A stretch of DNA of 64,000 bases, taken from positions 44,472,402 to 44,536,401 of the forward strand of contig NC_080425.1 of NCBI RefSeq assembly GCF_029873635.1, given 5' to 3'. Below are positions 47,331 to 57,682 of the stretch, in pieces; position 1 is the stretch's first letter; each line of letters begins with the position of its first letter. A program made the translations under genes and the position numbers. Source of the DNA: Malania oleifera. Taxonomy: Eukaryota > Streptophyta > Magnoliopsida > Santalales > Ximeniaceae. The notes beneath the pieces are model-generated. The model had not been told where the DNA came from. It did no database searches and saw only the letters and a list, made by a program, of their open reading frames with translations.

Positions 47331-48351
47331 TGTTAGCTTTGGTGTATTCCCAAAAGGGGGGGTGAATTGGGTATTTAAAATTTAACTCCTAAGTTCAACT
47401 AATCCAGCAACAGTATATCTTAACCTAGTCTTTCTAGCATATACCAATTGCGCAGATGAAAATAATATATAGAAAATAAATCATACGCATCATTCACAAT
47501 ATAACATGCATGTGCAGGAATGTAAATTGTGGAAGTGTAAACAGTGCACACACGATATGTTATCGAGGTTCAGTCAATACTGCCTACGTCCTCGCCTCTA
47601 GCTCACAAGCTTGAGGCTTCCACTAATGCTCACTTAATGGGTGGAGCGGCATCGGTTACAACTAGGTCAATTCACGGGGTTGACCTCAACCTACACCTTA
47701 CCAGGATGGTGCACCTAACTTTCCTAACTAGGTCTAAGCCAATCCAAGACTATTCAACAAGGCTACTCTCCCTCTTCAGGCCCACACCTAGAATACAACA
47801 AATGTAAATTTTGCGTACAAACAAATGCTTTTTACACTAACTGATATGTATCACTATGCACAATATAGTCATTGCACATCAATATGTATGAACTATAAGC
47901 TCGGTGCTCTACGTGTGCAATCAACACTCAATAAGATGTATAATCTCAAATATGTGCAGAGTGCTTTAACAAGCTAATCCTTGAAAGCAAAGTATATCAA
48001 ATCTCAATACCAGATTAGTGTTTGAAAGATGCTATCAATAATATTCAAATGAACTGAAAAAATATTTTCTCAAATTGTATCAAGCACTAAAGTTGTTTGA
48101 AATCAAGCTTTGTAAAATATTTTGCACACAAAAATTTCCACCATAAGACTCAAAGTCTTCCCACACAAGATTTATCAAATAAAATCAGCGGGAGAACTTT
48201 AAGCTTTACCCTCAATAATAAAATCAAACAATAAGCACAAAAAATGAGAGTATGAGCAAATGAAGATTAAGCATAAGCACTCTAAATATACTCACAATAC
48301 TTGAAAGATAAAGGAAAATGAAGTTCTGGAATGTTTGGGAGCAGTATAGGC
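47331..48351 (-). repeat. Element C 5' LTR, part 1
   Basis: Starts TGTTAGCTTTGGTGTATTCC (element sense, the LTR end) and includes the hairpin CCTCtAGCT/AGCTtGAGG at 47595-47616. It is interrupted after TAGGC by solo LTR D. Confidence 0.88.
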
Positions 48352-50592
48352 TGTTGACCTTATTGGTCACGCCCGGTTTTGATTATGACAAATACTCATT
48401 GTATCTAATGAGCGTTTGAGTTTTTGTGCAGGAATCAAGAATGATAAGATCAAGATGTGCACAAAAGCAAGAAAGGCTTGAAGACAATTTCATAACTCTT
48501 AATTGTAATAATGTTCAGTAAAATTGTCTGTAATAGTAATTAGGGTTCTTCGGTTTGTAATAAGCACACACATCACAAACATGATTTAATTTGCAAGCTC
48601 AAACCGAACCGTAGAAAGACCTTAGGGTGAAGGTCGACCGACACCGGACTTTTTCGGTGATCTCAAATTGGACCCCAAAGTGACCTTAGGACACACACAT
48701 ATTCACATATATTTGTTAGGCACTTGAATAGGAATTGTTTGGGTAGATACGGGACCGAAATGCACACTTGGTGCACTTTCGATCGACCGGCCAATTCAGT
48801 TCAATTTGGCCCGGCCGACCGAAACCGGTCTGGGTCAACTATTTGACCCAGGCCCGGTCGACCAAGCCCTTATAGGTCATTTGACCTCGGTCGACCGAAC
48901 CACTTGGGAGTCAACAGTTTGACCTCCCGGTCGACCGACCAGATTTGTACTCCAACTACCTGGTCGACGGAGGGGTCTTGGGAGAATTCCCAGCGGTATG
49001 GCCGACCGAGCCATACAGTTCAAAAAGGCCCCGGTCGACCGAACCTCGAAGTTTTTGAAAATCGCCCTTGCCCGGTCGACCGACCACTCAGTTCAAAATC
49101 CCCCCGGTCGACTGAGCCACTTGAGTCCTGGTTGACCGAACCACTTTTGGTCGACCGGACCTCTCGGGTTGTTCCCATTTTTACCGTGGTTAATATTTTT
49201 CTAAACAGGGTTAAAATGCCTTAAACATCATTAAACTTTTCTAAAAATACCCTATAGGTCCCCACGATCATATTTTCTCCCTTGCCTATATATACAAGTT
49301 CATTTGAGAAAATTAGGGTAGGATTAGCCACTTTGATTAGGGAAAATTCTTTGAAAATCCAAAACCCTATAATACTCATTCTTAAGCCTCCTACACTCAT
49401 ACTTACCTTCTCATACAAATTAAACCCTTTGTAAGTTGATTGAGTGCTAGTCTAAGTAGGTTTGCTCTCCCATTCGTATTTGGTTGTTTTATTATCCTTG
49501 AGAGCTAAACCTTGAGTATTCTAAGGGGACTTTATTAATAAGTCTATCCTAAGAAAACTTTGATAGATCTTCTAAGATTTGCACCTCCATTGCAACATCT
49601 TAAGAAGATTGTAATTGTATTTTGGTTGCAAAACATTTTCAAATATCTATTGTGTTATTAATCTTGAAAATATTTGATGAGATATTTGCTAGTGTGATAA
49701 AATCTTTGTTGCAATACTCGTTAACTCATATATCTCTTGCTGAATACAAAGATTGAATATCCTTTTGCAAACCAAACTTATACGTTGCTAGTGCTTCATA
49801 TACATATGTGTATTGAGAAAACTTGTTGATTGAAATATATGAAGTCTGGATGATATCTTTGTTTGAGCACTTAGATTGAATATCCTGTGATACAAAGATC
49901 ATTTAGGTTTGCACTCTCACGTACGCATTACACTGATAGTAAATCTATTTGAGAGTTGACATCTTAGACCACACTGAGCTTACATATTATTTCATATTTG
50001 TGGTGTATATTATTGCGCGAATTTGGGTACATATCTGCTTTACCTGAAAGCACAATCACTGTACCATTTCAGTATAATACACATTGGTTGTATTTCTAGG
50101 CACGGGCCTGAAGAGGGAGACTGGCCCTGGAATAGTCCCGGATTGGCTTAGACCCGGTTAGGAAAGCTAGGTGCGTCGTCCTGTTAAGGCGTGTAGGTTG
50201 AGGTCAGCCCCGCTAATTGACTTGGTTAAGGTTGAGGTCAGCCCTGTGTTAATTTGACCTGGTTGTAAACGGTGCCACTCCACCCTTAAGTGAGCTCTTA
50301 GTGCAATCCTCTAGCTTGCGAGCTTGAGGCGGGGATGTAGGCACGGTTGGCCGAACCCCGATAACATATCGTGTGTTCATTTATATTTCCGCACTTTATA
50401 TTTGCCGCACATGTATGTTATGGGTGAATGATGCGTATGACTTAAATTTCACATTATACTTATCTACGCATTTGGAAATTGAATAGGCAAACCCTAGGTT
50501 GTGTATATACTGCTGTTTATCCGGTTCAACCAAGGTGATAAATTTTAAAATTCCAATTCATCCCCCCTCTTAGGAATACACCAATTCTAACA
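48352..50592 (+). mobile_element. Solo LTR D (Sirevirus type)
   Basis: A single 2241-bp LTR starts TGTTGACCTTATTGGTCACG and ends CACCAATTCTAACA. It is flanked by TAGGC on both sides (48347-48351 and 50593-50597) with no internal region, the product of recombination between two LTRs. The uninterrupted target reads AGTATAGGCTAAAAT in the other C LTR at about 41918. It contains a rich palindromic block (48630-49165, for example TCGGTCGACCGA at 48887-48898), the TATA box CTATATATA at 49286-49294 and the hairpin at 50308-50329. It is the only plus-strand Sirevirus LTR with both ends visible. Confidence 0.95.
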
Positions 50593-50865
50593 TAGGCTAA
50601 AATATGATTTTTGATTTTGAGAGAATTTGGCCTTAATTATTTTTTCTAATCCTTGGTAATCTAAGAAAATGAACATGTATATATAGGCAAGGGGAAATTT
50701 TTTACCGTTGGGGACACAATGGGGATAATTAGAAAAGTTTAAAACACGTTTAGAAAAATTAACCTTATTTACCACTTTTAATTTTAGTAAAAATTATTTT
50801 TAACTCGAGAAATTCGGGTGGCTGAACTTTAGTTCGGTTGCCCGAATAGACTCAGCTTTAAGAAG
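50593..50865 (-). repeat. Element C 5' LTR, part 2
   Basis: Begins with the second TAGGC of the solo LTR duplication and holds the TATA complement (50678-50686) and the start of the palindromic block. It breaks at 50866, where element E begins. Confidence 0.88.
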
Positions 50866-53188
50866 TGAAATTAGGAATAGCTTTCCAAAAGGGGGGGGGG
50901 GTGAATTGGAATTTAAAACTTCCTTTTGATTCCTTTGACTAATTCTTAAGCTTTTTAAATCTTTAACTTGTTTGTTTAATCTATCAATTACACAATAACT
51001 GAGATCCTTTTAAACAATCAACTAATTAAATAGTCAATCTTTAACCACACTATCCAAACCAATCATCAACAATTTGAAAGTAACAATAGCCAAACCAAGA
51101 TTGAGATATACAACACTTTGAACAATGTAAGAATGTGAATTAAGCCCTGTTGTAAATTTGCTTCTTCACTATGATGTTCAATATAAAATTCAATCACTCT
51201 TTCCAAATATTTAGAATTCAAATAAACTTTCAGTTAATTTATCTTTGAGTGTTTAACCAAGTAACGTACTCCCGTATGGTTTCTGCAAAGTAAGGTTTAA
51301 CCAATCAAAATTGAACTTTAAGTTTGTTTGATTTCCAAATTTACGTAGTATATATGATTTCAAATTTGAACCATCCATGCAATTGAAATATGTACTAAAA
51401 ATAAAAAGTAGGGAAAGAAAAAGTGAGAAGGAGATTTTTACAAGGTTTGGCTTATACCCAGCCTATGTCCTCCCCTTTGGCAAATCACCAAAGGATTCAC
51501 TAAACCTGTTCCTTTACCAGGTGGAAGAATACCTTTACACACTCCTTTAGTAGGCTAGAGTCCGCCTCTCCAAACAATATCCCCTTGTTCGGTCAATCCT
51601 TCAAGTAGGCTAGAGCTCGCCTCTCCAAACGATGTACCCTCGCTTGGTCACTCCTTAACTCTAGAGCTTGCCTTTTTAAGCAATATCCCCTTGCTCAGCC
51701 AACAATCCAAAAATTCCTTGGTTTCATCAATCTATAAGATAAAAATCAAATAGATGTGTACAAAGAACTTGCTCCTCAAAGAGCTGGTTAGTACAACAAT
51801 TACAGCATAACTAATATACTTCAAAGTAAATTCAAAATATAAAATTCAGAATTGAAGCTCTAGGATTGTATCACCGTAGAGTTCTTTCAATAGATGAAAG
51901 AATTAGCAATTTAAGCACAACATTGGTGAGAAAATTAGCAAGACTTCAGTTGATTTTGTAAGTGATGTGAGCTTTGAAGAACTTTCAAAGTTTTAGAATT
52001 TCAGTAGGCTTGAGAGAGTATATTTGCAGAATTTGATTTCTTGGTGTCTCTCTTGGTGTTTAAAATCAATGTTTCTTGAGGTCTTTATAGAGATAGAAAA
52101 CCTCCTTACTTGTTCCCCCAAGAATACTAAGAGTTGTTTCCAAATATTAAAAATATTTAAGCTTCCAAAAATTTGAATTTCAAAGATTATATCCCTTGGA
52201 AAAATTTAAACATGCTGCGAGCTAGATGTCTGTCAAACTCTGGTAGACGTCTGTAAACATGATATAACTATAAAAAACATAGGCAGAGAGGTGGCAGTCG
52301 TCTTTCCCTTGATTGGCAGCTATCTGTCACCAAAATAATGTGTTTATAATGCAACTCAGTGAGGTGGCAGTCGTCTGTCCATATGGTGACATTCATCTAT
52401 CCATGAACAATTCAAATTTTTTTAATAACGTAGAAGGTAGATAGTCGTCTGACAGAACACTCACAGGCTTCTCACTTTGCACTGGCAGTCGTCTATTAGG
52501 CTTCTGTCTTCAATTAAGCTATACTAAATTGGCCAGTTGTCTCTCCATAACCAGACAGGCGTCTGTCAACTGACTAATTTTATTTTCTAGTCATTTTTTG
52601 ATTTCTCTCTCATTTTTGCTTAGATATTCTTGGAATATAGATTTGTTTAACTTTGAAAAACATGTTCCAAGTTTTATATTAAGGTCTCTAAGTCTCTTTA
52701 CCTAATGAGCTTCAAAATGAAAATTTCATATTTGAATAAACTTGAAGTACTTACAAAGACTTGTCCTAAAGACCCCTTTGAATCTTCTTTAGTCTGAATT
52801 CTCTTTGTTGTTGGTCTCTGATCTTTCAGACTTCTCTGAGCTTTCATCTCTTTAAACTCTCTTGATATTTCATCATTGATTCAGACTTTGAGCTCCTTTG
52901 ATCTTTGAGTTTACTTGAAATGGATCATTTTGATGATGTAAACTTTCCACATTCCTTGATCCTTGTGAACTTTCAAGATATGACACTTTGAGGTCTAAGC
53001 TTTATTTTCTTTGAGATTTCATGTTGATCTCTTTAATTCTCATGCTCTTATGATCTTCAGACTTTGATCCATTCTTCATGAATGCTTTCAACATTGATTC
53101 TTGAAAAATACAACAATCAACCGAAGCATGTTAAGTCCTACTTGTTTGTTAGCATCAAAATAAGATATTAAGCCTTGTAAGGCCAACA
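50866..53188 (-). repeat. Element E 3' LTR (left)
   Basis: A 2323-bp LTR. It has the hairpin CCTTTGG/CCAAAGG (51474-51494), three tandem units of roughly 57 bp built on GGCTAGAGYCCGCCTCTCC (51535-51705), the TATA complement near 52084-52090, and palindromic motifs of GGCAGTCGTCTGTC type (52215-52570). The run of twelve G at about 50888-50900 is a likely polymerase-slippage site. In element sense it begins TGTTGGCCTTACAAGG. Confidence 0.92.
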
Positions 53189-53938
53189 ATCTCCCCCTTT
53201 TTTATGATGACAAAGAAGAAGTAAAAATTTGAGTGAGCCTTAAAAAGACTCCCCCTTTCAATAAGCTTCATCTTGATAGGATCAATATTAATTTCATCAA
53301 TCAATACACTTCTCCTCCTTTTGAATATATATTATGTTCAAGCTCAATTTTTGTAGGTCAATTTTTTGCTAAACACTTCTCCCCCTTTTGACATCGATCA
53401 AAAATAAAAAAAAATGATGATCAAATTCAAATATCATTTTGAGTATATCATCAAGCATGTGTACATACCTCAATTTATTGTTCAATATAGCATGGGTAGT
53501 GTGTTTTAACAGCTTTTGCTTCCTTTGTCATCATCCAAGATATCAATTGTTGATTTTATGATACCAACTAAACAAAATATGTGATACCAATTTAAAATAT
53601 AATGCATGATATCAATTTATTGATAGGGAAATGATCATATGCAAGTGATAAATCATAACACTCCCCCGGTCAATCAGCATACTCAATAATTTCTTTTAAG
53701 TCATAAATTCAAAAGGTTCAAAGTTTCAGATTTAACATTAACATTAGAACTTATAGTACATCAAACTGGTAATAAAAAATTTCAAAGGTCCAGGGTTTCA
53801 GAGCTAGAAACAAACACATATAAAGACTCATAGACTTTGCTCACACATACTCCAACAGTTTACATCAACAAAAATGCAAAATAGATTCAGAATTTAAGCA
53901 TGTGTAACATACGAAGTCGAAAAAACACCATCAAAAGT
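53189..53938 (-). other. Element E 3' non-coding region with several polypurine tracts
   Basis: Plus-strand TCTCCCCCTTTTTT lies next to the LTR (53190-53203). Similar pyrimidine runs recur at about 53259, 53321, 53378 and 53661. On the element strand these are polypurine tracts of AAAAGGGGGAGA type, which Sireviruses are known to repeat ahead of the 3' LTR. No gene is seen. Confidence 0.7.
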
Positions 53939-54328
53939 CTATGTATTAGAGTTAGTGTCACTATCTTCAGCAATTCTTTTTCCTTTGGATTGCTGTGAGC
54001 CTTCTTCTTCTTCTTCTTCTTCTTCTTCTTCTTCTTCTTCTTCAGTTGCTTCTACATTATCTCCTGCATCTTCCCCTCCTTCTTCAGCTTCTTCTTCATT
54101 CTCAGTTGCTTCTTCTTCATTAGAATTCTCATTACCCTCATTATTTGAATCATTGTCATTTTTAGTGACATGGTGCTTTATCTTAGCAATGCGATTATAT
54201 AACAAGGTATACTTGTCATCAATGGTTAAGATTTTATCCTGAAGAGAAGCAAAATTTTCCCTTATTTCAGAACTAAAACTGGTATAATTATAATAAAATG
54301 AAATAAACCAAGGTGGCATATCAACTTC
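53939..54328 (-). pseudogene. Acidic C-terminal tail of the element E extra gene (out of frame)
   Basis: Frame-shifted continuation of the 54330-55223 gene. The frame reads LAPKEVDMPPWFISF across the break, then a helical stretch (FASLQDKILTIDDKYTLLYNRIAKIK) and a tail made almost only of Glu, Asp, Ala and Ser. A run of TTC triplets on the plus strand (54002-54045) encodes poly-Glu. The frame ends with KGKRIAEDSDTNSNT. A length change of one base near 54330 separates it from the main frame, so in an ancestral copy the two were probably one protein of about 425 residues. Confidence 0.65.
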
Positions 54329-54329
54329 T

Positions 54330-55223
54330 TTAGGAGCTAGATTCTCCAGCCGGTCTATTTCCCTGATACATCCATCCCTCGATATACTTTTTGTAACCCA
54401 TTAGTTTTAGTGTAGTAGATGAGAAGACATGGTAATGGGTTCGATTCACTATTTTTGAAGATGGAGAAAGAACTTGAAAATGAGCAAAGATTAAGGAAAG
54501 AATCTCGCCATACGGAAGCCCAATTCTAGGAGACTCGTGCTTCATAACCATCCATTTCAGTATAATACTGGCTAAGTCTAATTTCTTCCCTTTTAGTAAG
54601 CACCACATTATGAAACAATCAAAGAACGACACATGATCAAAGGATCCAAACATTAGAATTATATTGTACACAATAATCTTATGCAGGATCTGTGCTTGAA
54701 GATTGAGATGTTTATATGGTGGAGGATGTCCACAATAAACAGGTGCATCATTCATCACCAAGGGCATAAATTCTTGTGGTGAAAATCCTTGTTCCATATT
54801 CCATTGCTTCTCAACTGGAGTACACTCAAAATTTCCATGCTTGATGTGAAGAATTTTTCTTAAAGAGTGTGGGGTAAGAGTAATCTTCTGACCATAAATT
54901 TCAGTAGCAATTCCAACTTCCTTCTTTACCAAGTTTGAATAAAAAATCTTAATCTGATAAGGGTAATACCCTTTCACTTGGTGAAGAATGAACTTGTCCC
55001 ATCCTATAGTTTTGAACATTGCGATAATTTCTAGAAAATTTTCTTCAAAGAAAGTGACATCTAAAACCTTACAGAACACTAGTTCAATTGCAGAAATGTG
55101 TTTTTGATACAATGCTTTCGCATGTGAAGGGACCAGCCATTTCTCTATGTCATCATTGCTTGTAGGCTTTGAAGAAGACGAGGAGGCTTTGTCCTTCTTT
55201 CCCACTGTTTTGGTACGAACCAT
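54330..55223 (-). CDS. Extra gene of element E, 'putative plant transposon protein'-like
   Basis: A 297-codon frame without stops. It opens MVRTKTVGKKDKASSSSSK, a basic Ser-rich head, then a mainly helical globular part with ISAIELVFCKVLDVTFF, GWDKFILHQVKGYYPYQIK, FYSNLVKKE and GEILSLIF. The pattern (a GW-F block, YP, FY-NL, then a beta-rich 'G-KI-LTPHSLRKIL' block) is that of plant proteins annotated as putative plant transposon protein, which I recall as Pfam Transposase_32. Their biochemical role is unknown to me. It occupies the place of pol in an element that has gag and LTRs. The start was chosen as the first ATG after a leader with no upstream frame in phase. It may be a captured host or transposon gene, or an envelope-position ORF of the lineage. 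Confidence 0.7.
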   Translation of the reverse strand: MVRTKTVGKKDKASSSSSKPTSNDDIEKWLVPSHAKALYQKHISAIELVFCKVLDVTFFEENFLEIIAMFKTIGWDKFILHQVKGYYPYQIKIFYSNLVKKEVGIATEIYGQKITLTPHSLRKILHIKHGNFECTPVEKQWNMEQGFSPQEFMPLVMNDAPVYCGHPPPYKHLNLQAQILHKIIVYNIILMFGSFDHVSFFDCFIMWCLLKGKKLDLASIILKWMVMKHESPRIGLPYGEILSLIFAHFQVLSPSSKIVNRTHYHVFSSTTLKLMGYKKYIEGWMYQGNRPAGESSS

Positions 55224-55530
55224 TTTGATGAAACTGAAATTCCGGAAACCCTAGGTGTGTATGGATTAGGGTTGTGATGGATGGTCATTGGGAGAAGATT
55301 TGGAGAGAAGGAATTTCAAAGAAAATAACAAGGAGCTGGTTTAGAAAATGGGATACGAATTGACAGACGCCAAGGGGTTTTAAAGGAGTGTTTTTTATGC
55401 GAAATGCACACGACCCACCACAAGACAGTCGTCTGTCACTAAGTTGACAGACGTCTATCCACTGTCTTTTAATATAGACAGTAGCCTGCCAGTCATCTGC
55501 CAGATATCTAGCAGTCGTCTGCCTAATAAA
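55224..55530 (-). promoter_or_regulatory. Presumed internal promoter and leader of the element E extra gene
   Basis: Upstream of the ATG, in gene sense, lie palindromic motifs like those of the E LTR: GGCAGACGACTGC near 55520, GATAGACGTCTGTC near 55445-55458 and GACAGACGACTGTC near 55425-55440. A TTTAAAACCCC TATA-like site follows (about 55375-55385), and then a pyrimidine-rich leader with ACAACCCTAATCC and TAGGGTTTCC, which resemble telo-box elements of plant 5' leaders. This is a functional guess based on layout only. Confidence 0.45.
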
Positions 55531-55682
55531 AATTTTGCTTCTCTTTTGGTTTACCTCTTGTAGATGTAATATGCTTGATTTTGTTTTCATATGACTTTTT
55601 CTTTCAAAAAATTTCTATTATGAGTTTGTATAAATCATTTTATGATTTTTGGCCAGCAATGTTATTTAATTATTTATGTATT

Positions 55683-57625
55683 TCAATAAATATTTTGAGT
55701 TTTTCTAGGCCTTTTTATCTTAGGTACCCATACCTTTTTGAATCTTGTTGGTTTCATAAAACTTGATTTTTCTTTCATTCTCCATATTTGTTTCATTTTT
55801 ACATTCTTTCTCTTGAATGGACATTCAAATTTGATACGTCCCTTTTTCTTACATTGATAGCATATGGTGTTAGTGTAAGCATTCAAGGATGTGCTTGCAT
55901 TATCTTTGGAGGCTTTTGAGAAATAACCCATGTAAAGATTCTTTTTCTTTTTATTTTCAATTCCATTAAATTGAATGCCTTCTTTATTTAAAGTAATCCT
56001 TTGTAAGCCTACCATTTTATCAAAATTAGCCTTCCCTTTAGTGAAGTTATGAATGATCTTCTCTTTATCTTCAATTTGATTGTTGATATCATTTATATCA
56101 ATGTATTTCTTATTATCAACCTTCTTTGTGATTTCTTTAATTCTAGAGATAATTTTCTTACATTATCCTCTAATTTAGAAATATATATGTCTTTCTTATA
56201 CACCGTAGAGGATAAGGATCGAAGGTCTTCTATCATTCTTTCATTCTTGCTTTCTAATTCTTTAATTTTCAAGTCTTTTTCCTTTTCAGCAAGATTTTTG
56301 GATTCTAAATCTTTTTTCATAGATTCATTCTTACTTTCAACTATCTTGATTCTAGAATCCTTTTCTCTTTTAGCAGCCTTAATGATTTCTAACTCTTTCA
56401 TTATACCTTCACTCATATTTTTTAATGAAGTATTTTGTTTAGTTACTTTAACCAGCATCTTATGAACTTGGAATAAATCATTTTGAATTTCTTCATAAGA
56501 TGACATGCTCTCATCATCGGATTGATCACTACAAGAATTATTTGAAGATTTAGATGCGGAACTTTCCTCATTGTCCCAACCCATAAAGCATATATAAGCA
56601 ACCTCTTGGTCACTTGATTCATTTTCTGAACTACTTGTACTCATCATGTCCCAAGTAATGGCTTTCATGGCCTTTTTCTTTTTTTTCTTAGGCTCTTTCT
56701 TTAGTAGTAATGGACATTTTGGTTTTATGTGTCCAACTTTATTGCAATTGTAATACATAGAAGTTTTATTCTTTGACTTTTTGCTGGCTTCTTCTTCTGA
56801 TTCGGAGTTTTGATTACTTCTCTTGGATTTGTTTTTCCTTCTTAGTATTCTTGGTAGCTTTTTAGATATGAAGGCTACTTCATCTTCATCCATTTCCTCT
56901 TCACTAGTTAAGTTGTATTTTAGGGTTTTGAAGGTTATTGTGTCTTGGGTTTTGGTTTTTCCATATTTTTCATTCATTGCCATTTCATATGTAAGCAGAG
57001 AACCTATTAACTCATCTAAGGAAGTAGTTTTCAAATTTCTTCCTTTAGTTATGGCAGTGGCTTTTGGTTCCCATTTTGGTGGCAACCCTCTAAGAATTTT
57101 TCTAATCATCTCTTAAGTAGTGTAGGTTTTTCCTAGTGCATTTAGGGAATTAATTATATGAGTGAAGCTAGTAAACATATTAGTTATGGATTCATTCAGG
57201 TTCATCTTAAAAGCTTCATATTCACTAGTGAGCATATCAATCCTATTATCCCTAACATCTATAGTGCCTTCGTATGTTACTTCTAGCTTGTCCCATATCT
57301 CTTTAACTGATTTGCAAGCCATTACTCTATTAAATTCATTGGCATCTAAAGCACAATATAGTGCATTCGTGGCACTAGAATTTACTTGCAGCATCTTATA
57401 GTCTAAGTCTGTCATATCAATTTTCTCCTTAGGGACTTGTTTTTCATCAACTATCTTAGTGGGAATTTGGTTACCTTCCATGACAAACTCTCATGCTTTC
57501 CAATTCATAGTTCGAAGATATATTTGCATTCTCTTTTTCTAGAAGGTATAGTTCAAACCACAAAAGATTGGTGGCCTAGTTGAAGATTGTCCCTCTCCAA
57601 AGGGAGTTACGCCTAAGTTAGCCAT
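55683..57625 (-). pseudogene. gag: Element E gag (nearly complete, three stops, one frameshift)
   Basis: Starts at 57625 with MANLGVTPFGEGQSS. Two stops in the first 50 codons stand where relatives have Trp. The UBN2 domain (57481-57060) holds EIWDKLEVTYEGTIDVRDN and, after one more stop at a Tyr position, EMIRKILRGLPPKW. A first zinc knuckle near 56750 reads YYNCNKVGHIKPKC, its first Cys changed to Tyr. A long Lys/Glu coiled-coil region follows (56480-56100). After a frame change near 56080, the second knuckle CYQCKKKGRIKFEC has His changed to Arg. It ends with FKKVWVPK, the usual gag end before protease, but no protease follows. Gag would supply the particle shell. Confidence 0.88.
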
Positions 57626-57668
57626 TAAGATCTTTTTATTGCTACTAATTAAGATTTGCTATAACCCT

Positions 57669-57680
57669 ACTCTGATGCCA
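57669..57680 (-). promoter_or_regulatory. Element E primer-binding site (tRNA-iMet)
   Basis: On the minus strand TGGCATCAGAGT follows the 5' LTR after two bases, one mismatch from the initiator tRNA-Met complement. Confidence 0.8.
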
Positions 57681-57682
57681 AT

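Noticed and set aside
48904-49224. 106-codon plus-strand frame in solo LTR D
   Set aside because: It is produced by the repeated GGTCGACCGA motif, which happens to lack stops in one frame, and has no protein-like composition.
53955-54242. Ser-rich plus-strand frame
   Set aside because: It is the TTC triplet run read on the other strand; the Glu-rich tail of the minus-strand gene explains it.
56049-56465. 138-codon plus-strand hydrophobic frame
   Set aside because: Antisense shadow of the Lys/Glu-rich coiled coil of element E gag.
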